Translations under genes and position numbers: made by a program
Notes under the pieces: generated by a model
What the model was told of the DNA's origin: nothing
The model's input: only the letters and a program-made list of their open reading frames with translations
Database searches by the model: none
Shown here: positions 12,810 through 27,700 of the stretch, in pieces
Position numbering within the stretch: position 1 is the stretch's first letter
Layout of the letters: each line of letters opens with the position of its first letter
NCBI GenBank assembly: GCA_034670405.1
Contig: JAXDDX010000015.1
Coordinates: 3,998,001 to 4,062,000, forward strand
Source of the DNA: Hoplostethus atlanticus
Taxonomy: Eukaryota > Chordata > Actinopteri > Trachichthyiformes > Trachichthyidae
Direction: 5' to 3'
Length of the DNA stretch: 64,000 nt

Positions 12810-15800
12810 GTAAGTAGCTACTGACCTACTACACTGTGTTGAGTGTTTGAGGCTTCCCGCGTTAACGTTTTCCCTGGGTCCTACAGTGTGACACTCGGGA
12901 GGAAATCGATTTGACTTTACTTCAGTTTGGTTCATGTGGGCTGCACTTTGGCCATTTTTTGCAAAAAAAAGCATACCGATGTACCAGGACACTGTGCCAA
13001 ATACACCTAGGACTGCTTTTTATACATGAACTTATCATATGAGGCAGATACAAATATATGTTCTAGCCACACTTTTCTTTTTTATTTATTTTATTTGAAT
13101 GGAACTAAGATGATAAGTTCCTATCCATGCTTAAAGTAAATATATGCAAGCAGGTGCTGAGGAAGTGCTAGAGGTACTCACATAACTGCAGATAGACATA
13201 ATCTCTTCAGCATTCTTCACCTGAGACTGAACAGATTTAAACATTTGGGTGGTTTAAAAAAAAAAAAAACATCTACCAAAAGAGCTAGATTTTGCAATGG
13301 TGTGTAACTATTGTCCATCATTTTAATCTAAGATGCTGGCTAAATATGGACCCTGTTAATCCCCACAAATAATCCCCAGTGTAATTAGGCAGCATCACTG
13401 TGGTAACTTATGATTTGTCATGCTGAATCCACTAATTTTGCAGGAGACAATGCGACTTGGCACTGCATCCTCCCAATTAATGTGTGTTTTTCAAGGTCTT
13501 CCCAAATCTCACAATCTTACCGTTAAGTACTCTTTCAAGGTCTTGTGAATGACAGGCCCAAGACATTGTTACATTTTGTACATCTCTATTTAAGTACCCT
13601 GTAATTATGGTAGAATGAGGAGCTGTAATTTAAAGCATTACTGAATCATCCTTCCCAGTTGACTCTCATTGTTTTGTCTTCACGTTTTCGCCCCCGACAG
13701 GAGAGAGACGACGGCACCTCTGGTGATCTGCTGGTCAAACAGGCCCACAAAGGCGAAGCCACGGTTCAGGCCACGGACAACTACGCCCAGCGGGTCAGCA
13801 TCGCCAGCAACTCCAGCCTGCTCATCAGCCAGGCCTCACTGAAGGACCAGAGGACTTTCACATGCATGGTGGTGTCAGCCATGAACCTCATGGAGTTCCC
13901 TGTCACTGTCGTCGTTTACAGTAAGCCTGCTGGATTTATATTTACATGAAACACAAACAGCATCTTAACAAATCATTTAATGCTGTGGTGTTTCTTCACT
14001 TCCCAGAGATCACCTGTCAATCAAACAGTGTGTCCTGGGACGTCTTTTTCCTTTAATTTTCTGTTGATGGAGTTTGAGTTTCTGTAGGTGGCGCTCTTTT
14101 CTTTGTCTGTTCAGCCACGGTGGCTATTGCTGCTCATGCTAGCTACCCAGTTCTTCAAACTGCTGTTGCTGCTGCTGGAAACGTCACTATTGTGTTACAT
14201 CAATCGGTGGTAGAGAGAAGAAAAACTTGTTTGAAGACTTTTGTCTTCAAACTTCAGACATTTTTTATACTAGTGGAGTGTTCTGCCTCATTCTGCCTCG
14301 TGTCAAGATACTGACACTTGATTTTAGAAAATCCCTGAAGCAAGTGAAACTGCATTGAAGACAAGTGGAATTATATGAGACTAAATGTAACATTTATTGC
14401 ATTGCACTTGCTAGAATAACCAGTAAACTAAGAGTACTAGTCCAAGGGCTAAAGACATTTAGCTGATGAACATGACTAATAGTTTCAGGATTTTCAGAAT
14501 GGACTAATCAATACTGTAATTAATTAATGGCTCTGCAAAATTGCCACGTACACTTTATTATCCCCCGCGCAAATACATGCAATCATGTCGTCCAATCTCT
14601 TCAGCAAGGACTTAGGAGCAATATCATTTTGTTAATATTGTCCTGTTGCAAGCTACGTGCTTATTATTTCCAGGAAGCAGCTCATGCAATATTTAGAGAA
14701 AAAATCATTAGAACTGCTTAACTACAAATCTAATGCTTAGCTTTTGTAACACGGACTCATAATACATGGGGTACCATTTTGAGGCAATTTTGTTAACAAA
14801 CAACGTGGTTATAATTGCATTAAAACCCACTATGTTAGCCACATTAGTCTTGCCCCTATTGTCACTTTCCGTTCCTGCTTAAAGGAATATGGTTCGTTTG
14901 AATTGCACTCTCCAGAACTGCCCATGTATCAACTTCTAATGGGTTTTGCGAACCCAAGCGTGAAATAGGACACAAAGAGGCTAGCTCAGTAGGCCTGAGA
15001 CAGACTATTAGGTTATAGTTAACGGGGGGCAGGTTAAAATGATGCCCTACAGTTTGACTATATTAACAGCATAATGGTTTGCAGCTAAACATGCCGATGA
15101 ACACAGCAATCTATCTGCCAGTTTGCCAGTGACCTTCAGTTCAATAGACGAGCTCGGTGCAGCGGAAGGGAGGAAATAGAGAAACTCCCTTTCCCCCTCA
15201 GACACACTTGTATGATTCCGAAGACTGAATCCCTCCTTCTGTGTTTTCAGAGAAACCAGCGTCACCTGAGATTATTGACAAGGCCAAAGCGTTGGACGAG
15301 GACAAGCTAACAACGGTAAGATCCACTCACAGTGCAGAGCGAAAGCATGCTTTCTTTAAGGCTACGTCTGCACACATGTACATCCACACATAGGCTTGAA
15401 GTAATTTGATATGAACTGCAGTAACTGTAATGGTATATATATAGAATGTGAGTAAATATTCATCCCCTGTGGGAACTGCTGCTTTGACCATTTGATTGCT
15501 AGTGAATTTCTGCTGTACACGGCGAGCACCGCTCCCAATACGTGAAATGAAAGTCAATTGAGGGAGAGTATTGCATGAGTTACCACTGTGGTCCCTGGCT
15601 GGGGTATCTAGGAAACTGACATCTTGGATAATTCACACAGCAATCCAAGCAGCCTGATGGATAGGGGAAAGTCAAGAACAGAAAATGGCGAGAGACAGAC
15701 AAACAAGTCCAGATTCAGTACAATAATACAGCTTTTACTTGTATTAAAACACATTTTGATAGCATAGTGTAGAAAAATGAAACCCCCACTGGTTCACTCT

Positions 15801-18800
15801 GGTTTATTCTGAGACCTGGGGGACAATTTAGGAAGTGCTTTAGGAAGTGCTTCAACCAAAACAGGAAGAGGATTGCCTCACATTGACTGATCAGCGACTC
15901 AAAATGGCAGAAGGTGCACCCATCCTAGCTGCTACAGCCAAAGCTGATCGAGGATAATAACTTGCATCCTTACACAAGTTTATCGCAGTTCCATTATCCA
16001 AACATCCGACAGTTTCACGTTACCGCTCGTGTGTATACATATTTGTCTTCTCGCTGCAGATCTGAAGTCTCGCTTCCTTGTTCTTGTTCATAGGGCTTTG
16101 GATTTGTTAGCAAATGCAAGAAAATAAAATATAGTAGATGCAAACAGATAACCATGGAATACTTAAAAAGAGACAGAAAACCACAAAAACAGTGTTCAGT
16201 AAGGTGAGCTTGTTAACCATAGTATTTGCACACTAGCTACCATACCTTGTAGAAGCTAACCCTAGTAGTGGCTTATCTGCTTTGCTGAATTAGCCTGCTG
16301 GCTAGTTAGCTAACAAAAACCAGGAACGATGGATAAATTATTAAATTATTAATATCAGAAGTCACTGACATTTATAGCCTTGCACCCATTCCTCCAAAAA
16401 CACTTTTTTCTTATTTTCTCTGAACACACCCTGACCTTGAGTTTCACTGATATCGATATCTCTACGAAAAGGAGAAAAACTTTTGAAATGCTGTGGGCAG
16501 AGCATTCACAGCGGTCATCTGCTTCACTCACTCGCAAGCAATGTACATTTCATCCACAACATGTGGCGCATACACATTTATTATGGATCAAGTGAGCGCT
16601 GGTGCCTCTATTGGTATTCCCACCTAAAACTTCAGGCGCTATTGAACAGCTTTGAGCATTTTGTAGTGAGAGGAGAGAGACAGGGAGGGATGCAGGGAAT
16701 AAGAAAGAAAGGGAAAGAAAGTGGGAGTGGAAGAGAGGGATTTCAGTTTTGATTACCTGTGAGGAGGAGGATGATGGAGGGCATGGATGCTTCATACTGA
16801 AGTGGAATTACAAATGGAAAGTGTCATCTGAAGTGGTTACCGGAGAATGCAGCAGGTCGAAACGTCTCGGTTGTGGAATGGGAGAGGTTGCACTTATTAG
16901 GCCCGGGATGAAACTGCTGCCGCCTTGCCAGGATATAAAGATGTGTGTGTCTTTCTTAGTAATAAATGGAACAACCACATCTTCTGAGTTCAAGCATTAA
17001 ATTGCACGTGCTTTATTTGGGAGGAAGCACATACATGGTCTCTGTTCTTGAAAAACAATGCCCTGCTTGTTGCGCCTCCTGTTTGGTGAATATCTGCGGT
17101 TTCTCAAGGACTCAATGAGGGAGTGCTGGAGGAATCAGCATTGTGAATGTGGATGACTTGTAAACAAATGAAAGTATATTCAGTCTTGCTGAAGGTCATA
17201 CATGCTACTGAGTTCTGGGTTGTGATTTTGGGATTCTGGGATGAGAATTTTACCAACCAATTTTACTTAAATCTTTATGACATGAATTCATAGCATGCAT
17301 CATGCTAAGTAGGATCAGACTGCTCAAATACAGTATATAGTAGTCGATTTTTGTTTGTACAGGTGGTTGTTTGCCTTAGGATGATCACCAGCTTTTTAGA
17401 TCATCTCATTCAGATGCTTTCTGTTTATTATAAAACATCATCATATTTTAAAATTTGTTTTAGATTTAGTTTAAAGACATATATTTTAGATCAGAAATGT
17501 GTGTGCACGTGTGTGTCTCATGTGATTTAGTAGTCCTTTTCTCAGTGAGTTTGGCTGCATTCGTACTGCAGGCACCCAAAAAAGCAGATGAAAAAGAAAT
17601 CTGTAGAACTTAAGAACTTAAGAAAAATTATCTCAGTAAAATGTTTTTACTCATTATATTGAGATACGAAACAAAACTATCCACAGAACTCCAAGGACCC
17701 CCCATAAAACACTTTTCCTTCTGTTAGTATGTCATTGTAACGAGTTAAGCACAGGAGAGAAAACAATTAGATGGAACTTAGGGAAAGGATCCCCCAAGAG
17801 AAACCTTCATTTATTTTCTTCGTTGCCTTTCAGGAGCTTCCGTTAAAAATGATGTTAGGCGAATAAAGCAATTGCAAAATGAGAGATGGGGAAGATATGA
17901 GGTTGGTCTGAATTGGAGAAGAGACAGAGAGGATGGGAGTCTGTTGCCTATGAACTGTTGGTTAGTTGTTTTAATGGAGATCTCTTGAAACTATGTTAAA
18001 AGCTCTTTGTATTAGAGTATCACATGATGAATGGCTGCTGGGAGGTTTTCCATTATCTGATTCAGACAGCACATGCAGGTTATCTCTTCTCCTCTGGTGG
18101 AGTTAGAAATACCATTAACTACCCCCCCCCCCCCCCCCCAGTAGACCATGCCGTACACTGGCTACAGATGTTGCCGTTTATTGGTGGGAGGCGAGTGTCA
18201 CTGAAATAAGAAACCTTCTCTGTCCACCAAAACTGACACTGTGGAATTTAAACCATTGTAATTTGTCAAAGGAGAGATGTCAAACAGAGGTGAGGGTCCT
18301 TCTGGCTAAAAACAAAAGCAACAATGCATGCGAGCACATGCTTTCAAATTCACACACAATGAGTCCGTTTACATGCACACCAGTATTACTGGGAGTAATC
18401 AGCTTAATTCTATATTTTGTGTGATATTTTTTGGGGATCAGCATGGGCTCTTTTCATCATCGTCATCGTCAAGGTTAGTGATTTTGCCATGGCACATCAC
18501 AACAGGCTTGACCAGTTATTGATGTGCCTTAGCGAGGCTTTTGCCCAATAGAGCTGATGGGCGATGACGGTATCGCTCCCCCATGTGCTGTTGGACAACT
18601 CTGCTCTGCACATATTCTTTCAGAACAGAATGCAGAAGACAACATAAAACTACACTAAATCGAAGTCCTCGATTCATAATTTCTCAGAGAATCGGTCGGC
18701 TAAACAGCCACGGCTCACATAAGAGATGAGCAGCCAGAAGAGATTGTATTGGATTTACGTACATTTTTTAATCCATTCCACCATATCTTTTGACCTACTG

Positions 18801-21683
18801 AGAAGATTGTAAACTAGATTACATGGACTGTTACATAGAAGTTTGCCTTTAAGTTTCATCAATGGCTGACACATCTATTGATCAAAATTGATCCTTGATC
18901 CTTACAGCCCTTGATCTTTACAGCTCGTTTCATACTGGTGGTGTTGGCAAATTTGAAGTTAAAGAAGCAGCTCTGTGAATACCAGGTCGCTAGTTCAAAT
19001 TTCTGGACATGGAATGACTAACACTTTCCCCTGCTGCAAAAGCTATCAAATGCCATTGAAGAAGGCACTCAAATCCCAACTTTTCCAGGGGAGCTGCTCA
19101 GTAGCCAACAGTAGAAGACTGTGGTTGTACTGGGCAGTTTCCAGTAGCCAAAAGTAGAAGACTGTGGTTGTACTGGGCAGTTTCCAGTAGCCAAAAGTAG
19201 AAGACTGTGGTCGTGCTGGGCAGCTCTCAGATATGAAAGCTATAACTGTATGAATGAGACGCAGGGAGTTGCTGTAAAAATACATTAAATGTCTAATTAA
19301 ATGCTGCCTATGCCTTTTAACCTCCGTTCTTGAGTGGGCCCCGAAGCAATACAGCCATTATTCAAGCTACTAATCACAATATTACTGTATCTACCAAGGC
19401 CAGGACTATTGTAATTATGAGCACATGCCATGCCCATTTCCTAACAGGAAATGCTTTTGAAAAGTCCTCATGGCTATGATGAGTCAGGTTTAGTCAGCAT
19501 TAGGAGGATATGAAAGTTTGATTCACGAGGAATCAGTGAAGAGGAATGTCCTTGTGACTCACTCTGCTACCGTTGGTGACCTTCGCTCCTAAAGATGCAA
19601 CAGCGTGCTTGTGTAGAAACAAAAACTATTTAATTTCTGGTCATTGTTTGTATTTTCAGACCTGCATCAGACCTCTTTTTGTTGTTGGAAAGTAGGCATA
19701 ATGCACAATTCCAGGATACAGGTTGTTATAGATTGAAATTGTGCCGGAACCTTTGTGGGGTGTATCCTAGTTCCCTCCTGGTCTAAAGAATGTGAAGCAG
19801 TCACTGTGTGTTAGACAACGTGCGGCTGTACTGTGTAACCGATATTGCTGGAGTTCAGTAAAGAGCATTAACTGTCTTCAAAGTCTGCGTGCATTAATAA
19901 TATCAGGTTACTACACAGGTATTAGGGTTCAACTGATAGGGGGGTTTTGAAGGCCCACACTGATTTTCACATTTTTGGATTGAAGTTGCTGATAGGTGTT
20001 ATTTTATGCCGATAGTTAATAGCTTTAAATTTGACAGTTGTCATGCCAAAATCAAGTATTCAGTGTTTCTGACAAAATGATATTCTTGTTAGGGTGGAAA
20101 AGCCTCTGAAATAGCATTTATACCATTGAGACACTAAAGGCTCTATTTTTGTGATGGTGAATGGTGCATTTTCGTCGGGCGTACACAGGTTTTCTTTCTC
20201 ACCTGCAGTCATTTGGTATTTTGGTGACTCACCATGGACCTGACCACCTAAGTGGGGGGAGAGGTGCGGGAGTGTGTCACTGACAACAGAAAATCCAACA
20301 TCTCTACTCGTTGCAGTATCACATCATTCAATTTTATACAACACTGCTCCTGCAGAGTATGTGCATAATGATTTGACAGATGTTTATAAGTTACCCTACC
20401 AATGCTAACTAGCATGTCGGTAGCATGTTAGCAGCTAATAGCTAACTACTCAGCATCAAGCATAGCATCGCAGCCGAGTGGCAGCTAGTTAGTTATTAGC
20501 TAATAGCTATGGTAATGCTAGCTGGCTCGTGCCTCTCAATCAACATCCCCTGACCCAAGAAATCATACTCTTAAACACAAAGTTCAACATTTTTATTCCT
20601 GCTTTTCAAGCATGATGTAAAGCCAACTCTCCAAGATAGCTGCTAAGTAGATAACAGAGGCACCCAAATACCCATGACATCATATACTTTATACTTTAAA
20701 TTAATCTTTGACTTTGATCCATCGAGCAGGAAAAAATAAGATCCAACATTTTTCATTCCAGCTATATACACAAGTGGCTGTGGTGTGAATGATTGTCATC
20801 CAACATCAAGCTGTCAGTATGCGCCATGATGCATGGAAAACAACATTGAAGGACTTTTCTTTTGATTATATTAAGATATATAGTTCCTCATGACAACAGC
20901 TTCCTCATGAGAGAAGCTTTTGTGGCGAGCCACTCTGCACTGTTGTGTTCCATTTGCCATTGAGAGCGCACCGCTTTTAAAGGGAAGGAAAAGAGTTGAT
21001 TTAATTGGTCATAGGCTCACCACACCTACTGTTTTTATTCTTTTGTTGTCCAGCTGGGAACATGTGTTGTGAAGGATGCCAACCCAGTGGCTGAGATCGC
21101 ATGGACAAAGAATGGACAGCCTTTGGTAGTTGATGGGAAAGGTAAGGCATCACATCCTGTTTGCTAACACACCCAGAAATTACCTAACCGTCACATCACA
21201 TCATGTTGTCATGAGGAAAACCCCATGAGGGACTGCACAAGTATTTTTTTTACAATGACACTATATTGAAAAAGAAATCTGTCATAGTGTATCATATACC
21301 CAAAGACAATAGACAATAGAAATGAATCACCTGTTGCATGGTGTTCATTTCTCTACAGTGATGCTGCAATCTACCTCTACCCTCTCACCTATCATTTTAA
21401 TCTAACCATACTTGGGTCAAACAGTATTTGCTTAACAGTTTTGGCCTTACTGTAGCCTTCTTAGATGTCTTATGGGTGGGTTTTGCCAATGAGCACCAGG
21501 AAGTTCAGAAACATTTTTGAGGCATTTTAGTGTAGTTTTCTGTGACTGATAACACCATCTGAATTGGCATGATGTGGAAAACCTTCATTCATCTGGTTCT
21601 GCAATGAGGCTAAAAATTATTTGCAAATACTGTTTGATCCAAGGCTGAATTCTGTAAATGCTGTCCTAACCATGGTGTGTGTG

Positions 21684-21716
<33 letters not shown>

Positions 21717-24700
21717 TTGTCTACTGTCCATCCACTCCTCTGCAGCTGTTGTGGTCATCCCCAGTGTGAAGGTCGATCCAGCCACAGGCCTGTCCACCAC
21801 CTCCTCCACCCTCCAGTATACGGCCACTAAGGAGGATATCGGCGCTAACTTCACCTGCCTGTCCACACATCTGTTGGCGAGGCAGGAGTCGGCACCGGAA
21901 ACCGTTGCCATTCACTGTGAGTGGACTACGATGCCGCCATGAGGCTCCATGGCTGCATTACACCAATTCACAAGGGATAAGGGTGCTTCTGCTTATGTCC
22001 GAAAAGTCTGGAATCGTAGGGATAAGTAACACCTTATTTTATTGTTGCACTTGTTTTCCCTGCCCACACTAGTTATCAGGATGGCTGAGTGGTCTGAGAG
22101 ACCAGGGTTTCTGGTCTCTGAATGGAGACATGAGTTTGAACAGGCAGTTTTGATACACATTTAGTTGATAGTTTCCCGATTATTCTAGACTTGCCAGATT
22201 TATAGGCAAACAACATGGTAGAAAACTAGGTGGAGCTCTCCTTGTTTACATGTCAGATCTGTGAGCAAAAGTGAAAGTTACATGAGAGGGAACATACTCC
22301 CATAATTTTGTTGAAATAGAAAGCACCCATGTTTACCTATCCAAAATGGTTTTGGATAGGTAATTTGTCCGTAACCGAAAGGTCACAGGTTCAGTTCACT
22401 GCAACATCCAAGATGTGTCCATCAACGGCTTTGTTTCCAGTCCTGTTTTTGAGCAAGACACTCAATGCCTACCAGCTGGTAATTAATAAGCAAATATGTT
22501 TACTTGTCTTCACATAACACGTGGGAATGTAATGTAGCCTGCAGATCTTAAAGCATTAAGGAGTTATAGTAGTTAAATGCAAATCTATGCAGCATGGGGC
22601 TCCAAAATCGAATCAGATCATCTTCTCTATATGGGGAGCCTGTGGTGTCAGGATTAAGTTTCAATCATGTCTTGATCTTGAGTTATTGTGTTCACAAGAA
22701 AGTGTTTACACGCAGATAGACAGACAAACAGATGTACAATGGTGGTGGGACAGAAAAATGTATCAAGACAGAACCTCCTTGGTTAAAGCAAAACACCACC
22801 CCCTCTTCCTTCACATCCCTTAAGTCCAATGTTCTATGTAGCTTGCTCTCCTTAGGCCCAAATGCACTGGACGCAAATTTTGACATGCATCATTAGATGC
22901 ACCTTTTTTGACACCGCAGGCGGGAGACCTGAACACCAAGGGACTGGCATTTGCACCGCGATTTCATCCTGACATAAAATCTATAACCTGGTAGATAGTC
23001 AGCCTCCCAGTCTGCTTATCTGCTCAGAAAACTTGACAAACTAGCCGACTTGACAAGCTGGCAATGGGTTCTGATTAACAAAATCCCAAAACAGCCTAAT
23101 ATATGACTGCAAAATTTTATTTTATTGAATTTATCGTCAAAAATATTCTGGATATATCTGACCTTTTTTCTTTTTGCACTGTGACTCCAGAAGCCATGCA
23201 CCACCAACTGTACCAAGAAGGACAAAGGGACCTCACATACTGCAAGGACATATATGATAGGCAGTAGACGAGACACTCTATTATATCCATTAAATCGTGA
23301 TGCATTCAGGCAGCATGGCTTACAGTATTGTCTCAGCTGTAGAGAAAGTATGATTGGAGTCCAACAGTGCTTTGTACCACAAGGTAGTTATACTGAATAG
23401 GCTGAGATACACGGACTGTGTTGTGAGCATAACAGAAATTGAACATAATTCCTGAGGATGAAAACTGATTTGGTTTGGTATGCGGATGGTGTTCTTTGCT
23501 TTTCATTGCCACTGAAAGACCTCTGGACGGTGTTACGTTGAGATAGTTGTTTTTTTAGGGTAAAAGTTTATCATGAGGCCCAGGAGCTGCACACAACCGC
23601 AACAAGGAGAGAGACGTGCCTGCTTAGCGTTCTACTGTGGTAGGCTAAGCTGGCAACCTGCGGGGATGGGAATTTTTCAGTATCTTTGTTCGAGATTTGA
23701 GGTTTTTGGGAGATACACCTTCCTATTCATTTGCTAATGGGAGATTGCAGTTTGTGCGCTCCAAGTCTGAACTTGGAAGAGCAGGTGGAGTGGGAGGCTG
23801 GGGTCTCGATCAATGAACGGAAGGCAGGATGAGAGACTTGCCAGGCGTAGCAGCAGGAAGTTCAGGGGGGCGGGAGGTTTCCGATTTGTAAGCTAGTGAA
23901 TAGGGTGGTCTACAGTTTATTGATGAGTGGTTGATGCGGTCAGATTTTTAAACGTGATCCAGAGTTATTGCTTGTTTTATGCATCTGTTTTGCTTGTGGG
24001 ATGTATCGATAGGATGATTGAGTTGTCATTGGATGTCAGTAAAGTTCTTGACTCTCTTGCTACCTCTCTGTTCCATCATTCCCCCTTTCTCTCTTTCTCT
24101 TCCCAACCCTCTCAACCTCAGATCCGTCGGAGAAGGTGAGCCTCCAGGTGCTGCCCAAGGGGCCCATCAAAGAAGGAGATAACGTGACGTTGAAGTGCCA
24201 CGCTGACGGCAACCCACCACCCAGCAGCTTCAACTTTTACATCAAAGTAGGTCGTAGCCTCCAGAGAGTCCAAGCTTCAAGCCCCAAGGATTGTACTGCT
24301 GTCTGCTCTGAAACGAAACTTGCTGTTGTAGCTTTGTCATCTGGAGGGTGGAAGAAGGGTTCAACCAATATGGGCCAATACTGATATTTTTTGGATTGAA
24401 GCTGCCAATAGCCATTATGTTGAGCTGATATTCAGGACATTTTCATGCCAAAAAATCCAAGTGTTCAGTGTTTCCTACAGAATTGTAGTCTTGTCAGAGT
24501 GGAAAAGCCTCTGAAACAGCATTTAGACCATGGTACACTAAAACTCTGATGCATACTTGTGTAGAATCTGATCAAAACACTGCATTAGAATCAGTTCAGG
24601 TTAAGGGATTCCCAAACACAACCAGTGCAATATTGATCACAGACACTGACTGGCAGATAGCATCAATTCAACCCTAGGTGGGAGTAACTGATTACAGATA

Positions 24701-27700
24701 CTTTGTACTATTTTCAAGTACACTACTCAGAAATGACTCCTCTTCCTCCTCCTCCTCTTGTCTCTCCATCAGGGCCAGAAAGTGCTGGTGGAAAATTCGG
24801 ACAGCTACACTTTGACTGCCATCAGGCGAGACAGCGCTGGCGAATACAAGTGCTCACTGGTTGACAACGCGAAAATGGAGGACTCGCAAAGCTTCGTCGT
24901 CAGCTGTGAGTATGCACTGAAAGGGGAAAGCTCTACTGGAGCACAAGACAGGACCTCAAACAGTTGTCCTGAGTTTGCCTTTGTCTTTGCTCCCCCAAAA
25001 CTCCCCCACACCCTTCCCTCCTTAATCAAAATTTCTTAACTTTCTATACAACAAGGCACTTTTATTCACCGTAAATAAAGTCATGGGAGCAAAGTAATGG
25101 TAATCAAATTTAAACTTTGAGGGCCTAAGCTGGCAGGGAGGCAGAATGGAGTGCCGAGCTGGGAGGAGGAGAACTAATTAGAAATTTCTGACATGCACTG
25201 AGCAAAAGTGACAAAGTGTTTGGGTGGGCGAAGAGCTCAGGCAACTGATAAGCTCTGTTTCTCCCTCCTACCAACCAAGAGCACTCCCTCAAGTAATTAC
25301 TCCCTTCTTCCCAGGTGTATATTTCTGAGCTTTCAGTTCAAATGGGCCCTATGATTGTAATAAAAAATAAGTCTGACACATTTTCCCTCCCCGATTTCCC
25401 ATATTGCGGCTTCAGTGCATTTCACACATCTTAAACAAAGAACTCTTCTTCAGTTCCCAACTTTTAAATTGAGTTTGTGACTGAGGAAAGAAAAACAATA
25501 GCTTTCTAAATTGGAAATTGTTTAAGATATCTTGTGTGTATGTGTGTCTGGAGGGAACACGTACTCACAGAAAGGGAAAGGAGCTGTTACTTTGGCTAGC
25601 TGGCTGTTTGCAGCCGCGCAGTAACATAAATGTTATCAGACAGCTAGCGGCTATATATTTATCATCGTAATACCTCCCTCCCTGATGTACTTCCTTCCCT
25701 GTTCCCGCAAAGTCAGAGAACGACCTGCTCCATAAACAGCCAGTTCATTGTATTCAAACAGGTTTATCAGGTGCATATGCCATTTTTTCTAACAATACAT
25801 GTGTCTTTTGGACTGTAAAGTAAATTTGATCTCTGCTTACAGAAATCAGACAGCCACATCCACCTAAGCTAGTGCGGCACGAGCGCTTCTTTTTTGTTTT
25901 TCCCGGCTCCTAATGCTGCATTCATGTCATATGGGAAGTAACTGTCCGAACGACTTGATGGGTGACTTGGAAGTGTTTCCTCGTCAAGACGCCACGATTG
26001 AGGTTTTCTGTAGAGTTTGTCTGCTCTTGATTGTGTCCTGCTGTGGTTTTCGAAGAGCTGTGGTCACACAAGATGACTTATGTGATTGTACATTTTTTTG
26101 AATTATTTGAATCATTCCCTGCACTTGACCAGTTATTCCTCAGAATTCAGTAGGTCAGAGAAATCGGGGTCCATCGCCAAACCCAGAGCCACCAAGTCGT
26201 GTTTACCACTTGAACGCTAACATGAACAGTATTTTCCAGGCAGGTAGCTCGTATCTCCAGCTTTTTCCATATGACATGAATGCAGCATAAGCCAGTGGCC
26301 AATGCTCTAGCCCAGATCACCATCTTATCACCAAATACATGTAGGAAAAATGGGAAGTGATAGCTTGAAAAAGATTTAAAAAATAACAGGGATCATGCAT
26401 TACCTGCCGTGTGTCTGAAAACCCAAGTTCCAGAGCAGCATAGGGTTAGGGTTAGCAACAAACGATGGATGCATGGTTTTAGACCTACTTTGCTATATAA
26501 TCAGTGGTTTGTTTTGCAGGTATACTGGCAAAATGTATGGGCTTATTGGAAAGTAGACAGAAAGGCTGAAATCCCACCAGAGCTAGCAGAACTGTGTCTG
26601 ATAACGGACCACCTGACATTAGTGTTGAATGAGTCTCCCTCAAGGGTTGTCAGATCAGGGCGGCTTTGTTCCCTACGATAAGAGGCAGCAAAATGAATGG
26701 ACACAGCAGTTACCCTAAAGCCAACTGATACAACTGAATGCAATCAACCCTTTTCTATCCGTCCTGCTGTTTCTCAGACCTGGACCTGAGTCTGAGTCTC
26801 ACTGGGATGGTTCTGAAGACAGTGGGGGACAAACTGGAGGTGAAGATGGAGAAGAATGCCTCGGACGACGCTAAAGTGTCATGGACCAAGGTAATGGGGG
26901 TCGGGGTTCTCTTTTATTGACACCTCAGGAGCTGGGCTCCAATGTCATCCCTTAGTGAACCATTTTTTCTACATTGCGCTTTTAACAGAGAGATCACTGT
27001 AAACTATAAATAAAAAGTGTATGGAAGACACTTAATATAATATTTGTAGAAGGGACGACAGTATTAGAACAATTCTGAAAGAAAAATTGTTCAATTCCTT
27101 ATCTGCAGCCTAAAGTACAAATCGTAGTAAGATATGGTTGATATATTGAACAAATTTAGTGTAGTATGAAATGCGATAAGATAAGGTGAAACTTTAATGA
27201 TCCCTGTGAGGAAACTGGGTTTTTGCAGCAGCAAAGAATAGGATATAGATAAGAATATAACAAATGCTTCAATAGTGAAGATTAAAGATACAGAGACTTT
27301 GTCATGCTGCACAGCTCCTGATAGCCTGAAAGAATTGTCGCTGTGCTGTATTCACACATTGAGCTGAAAAAATATCTTTTTTTACTAAAATTTGTTCTCA
27401 TTCTCATACATTCCTAGGATATTTATTTGTATTCAGGTACAAAAGAATAAAAGGGAGGTAGTGAGTTTGAATGACATTAGCGAAGACTTACATTACATTA
27501 CATTACATTACATTACAGTCATTTAGCAGACGCTTTTATCCAAAGCGACTTACAATAAGTGCATTCAACATAGGTAGGCAAGAAAACTACTAGTCACCAG
27601 AAATCGTAAGTGCATCTCCTTCCTAAACAAGCAACTAAGAGCATAACTAGTGTTAAGGTAAGAGTGCAATAAGTTAGCAACCTACTTTATCTTAAACAAA

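Larger units (their letters stand above)
15316..21053 (+). other. alcam: ALCAM intron 4
   Basis: Largest ALCAM intron here. It contains a purine-rich GGGA/GAAA stretch (16670-16745), a C tract (18122-18140), a SINE-like element with an internal triplication (18961-19290), the first copy of a 200-bp repeat (19918-20150), and a GCTA-rich imperfect palindrome (20402-20525). No exon-like coding found. Confidence 0.75.
21917..24121 (+). other. alcam: ALCAM intron 6
   Basis: Contains a second tRNA-Leu-like relic (22075-22140) and a SINE-like fragment (22361-22475). Ends in a long pyrimidine tract before exon 7. No coding recognised. Confidence 0.75.
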
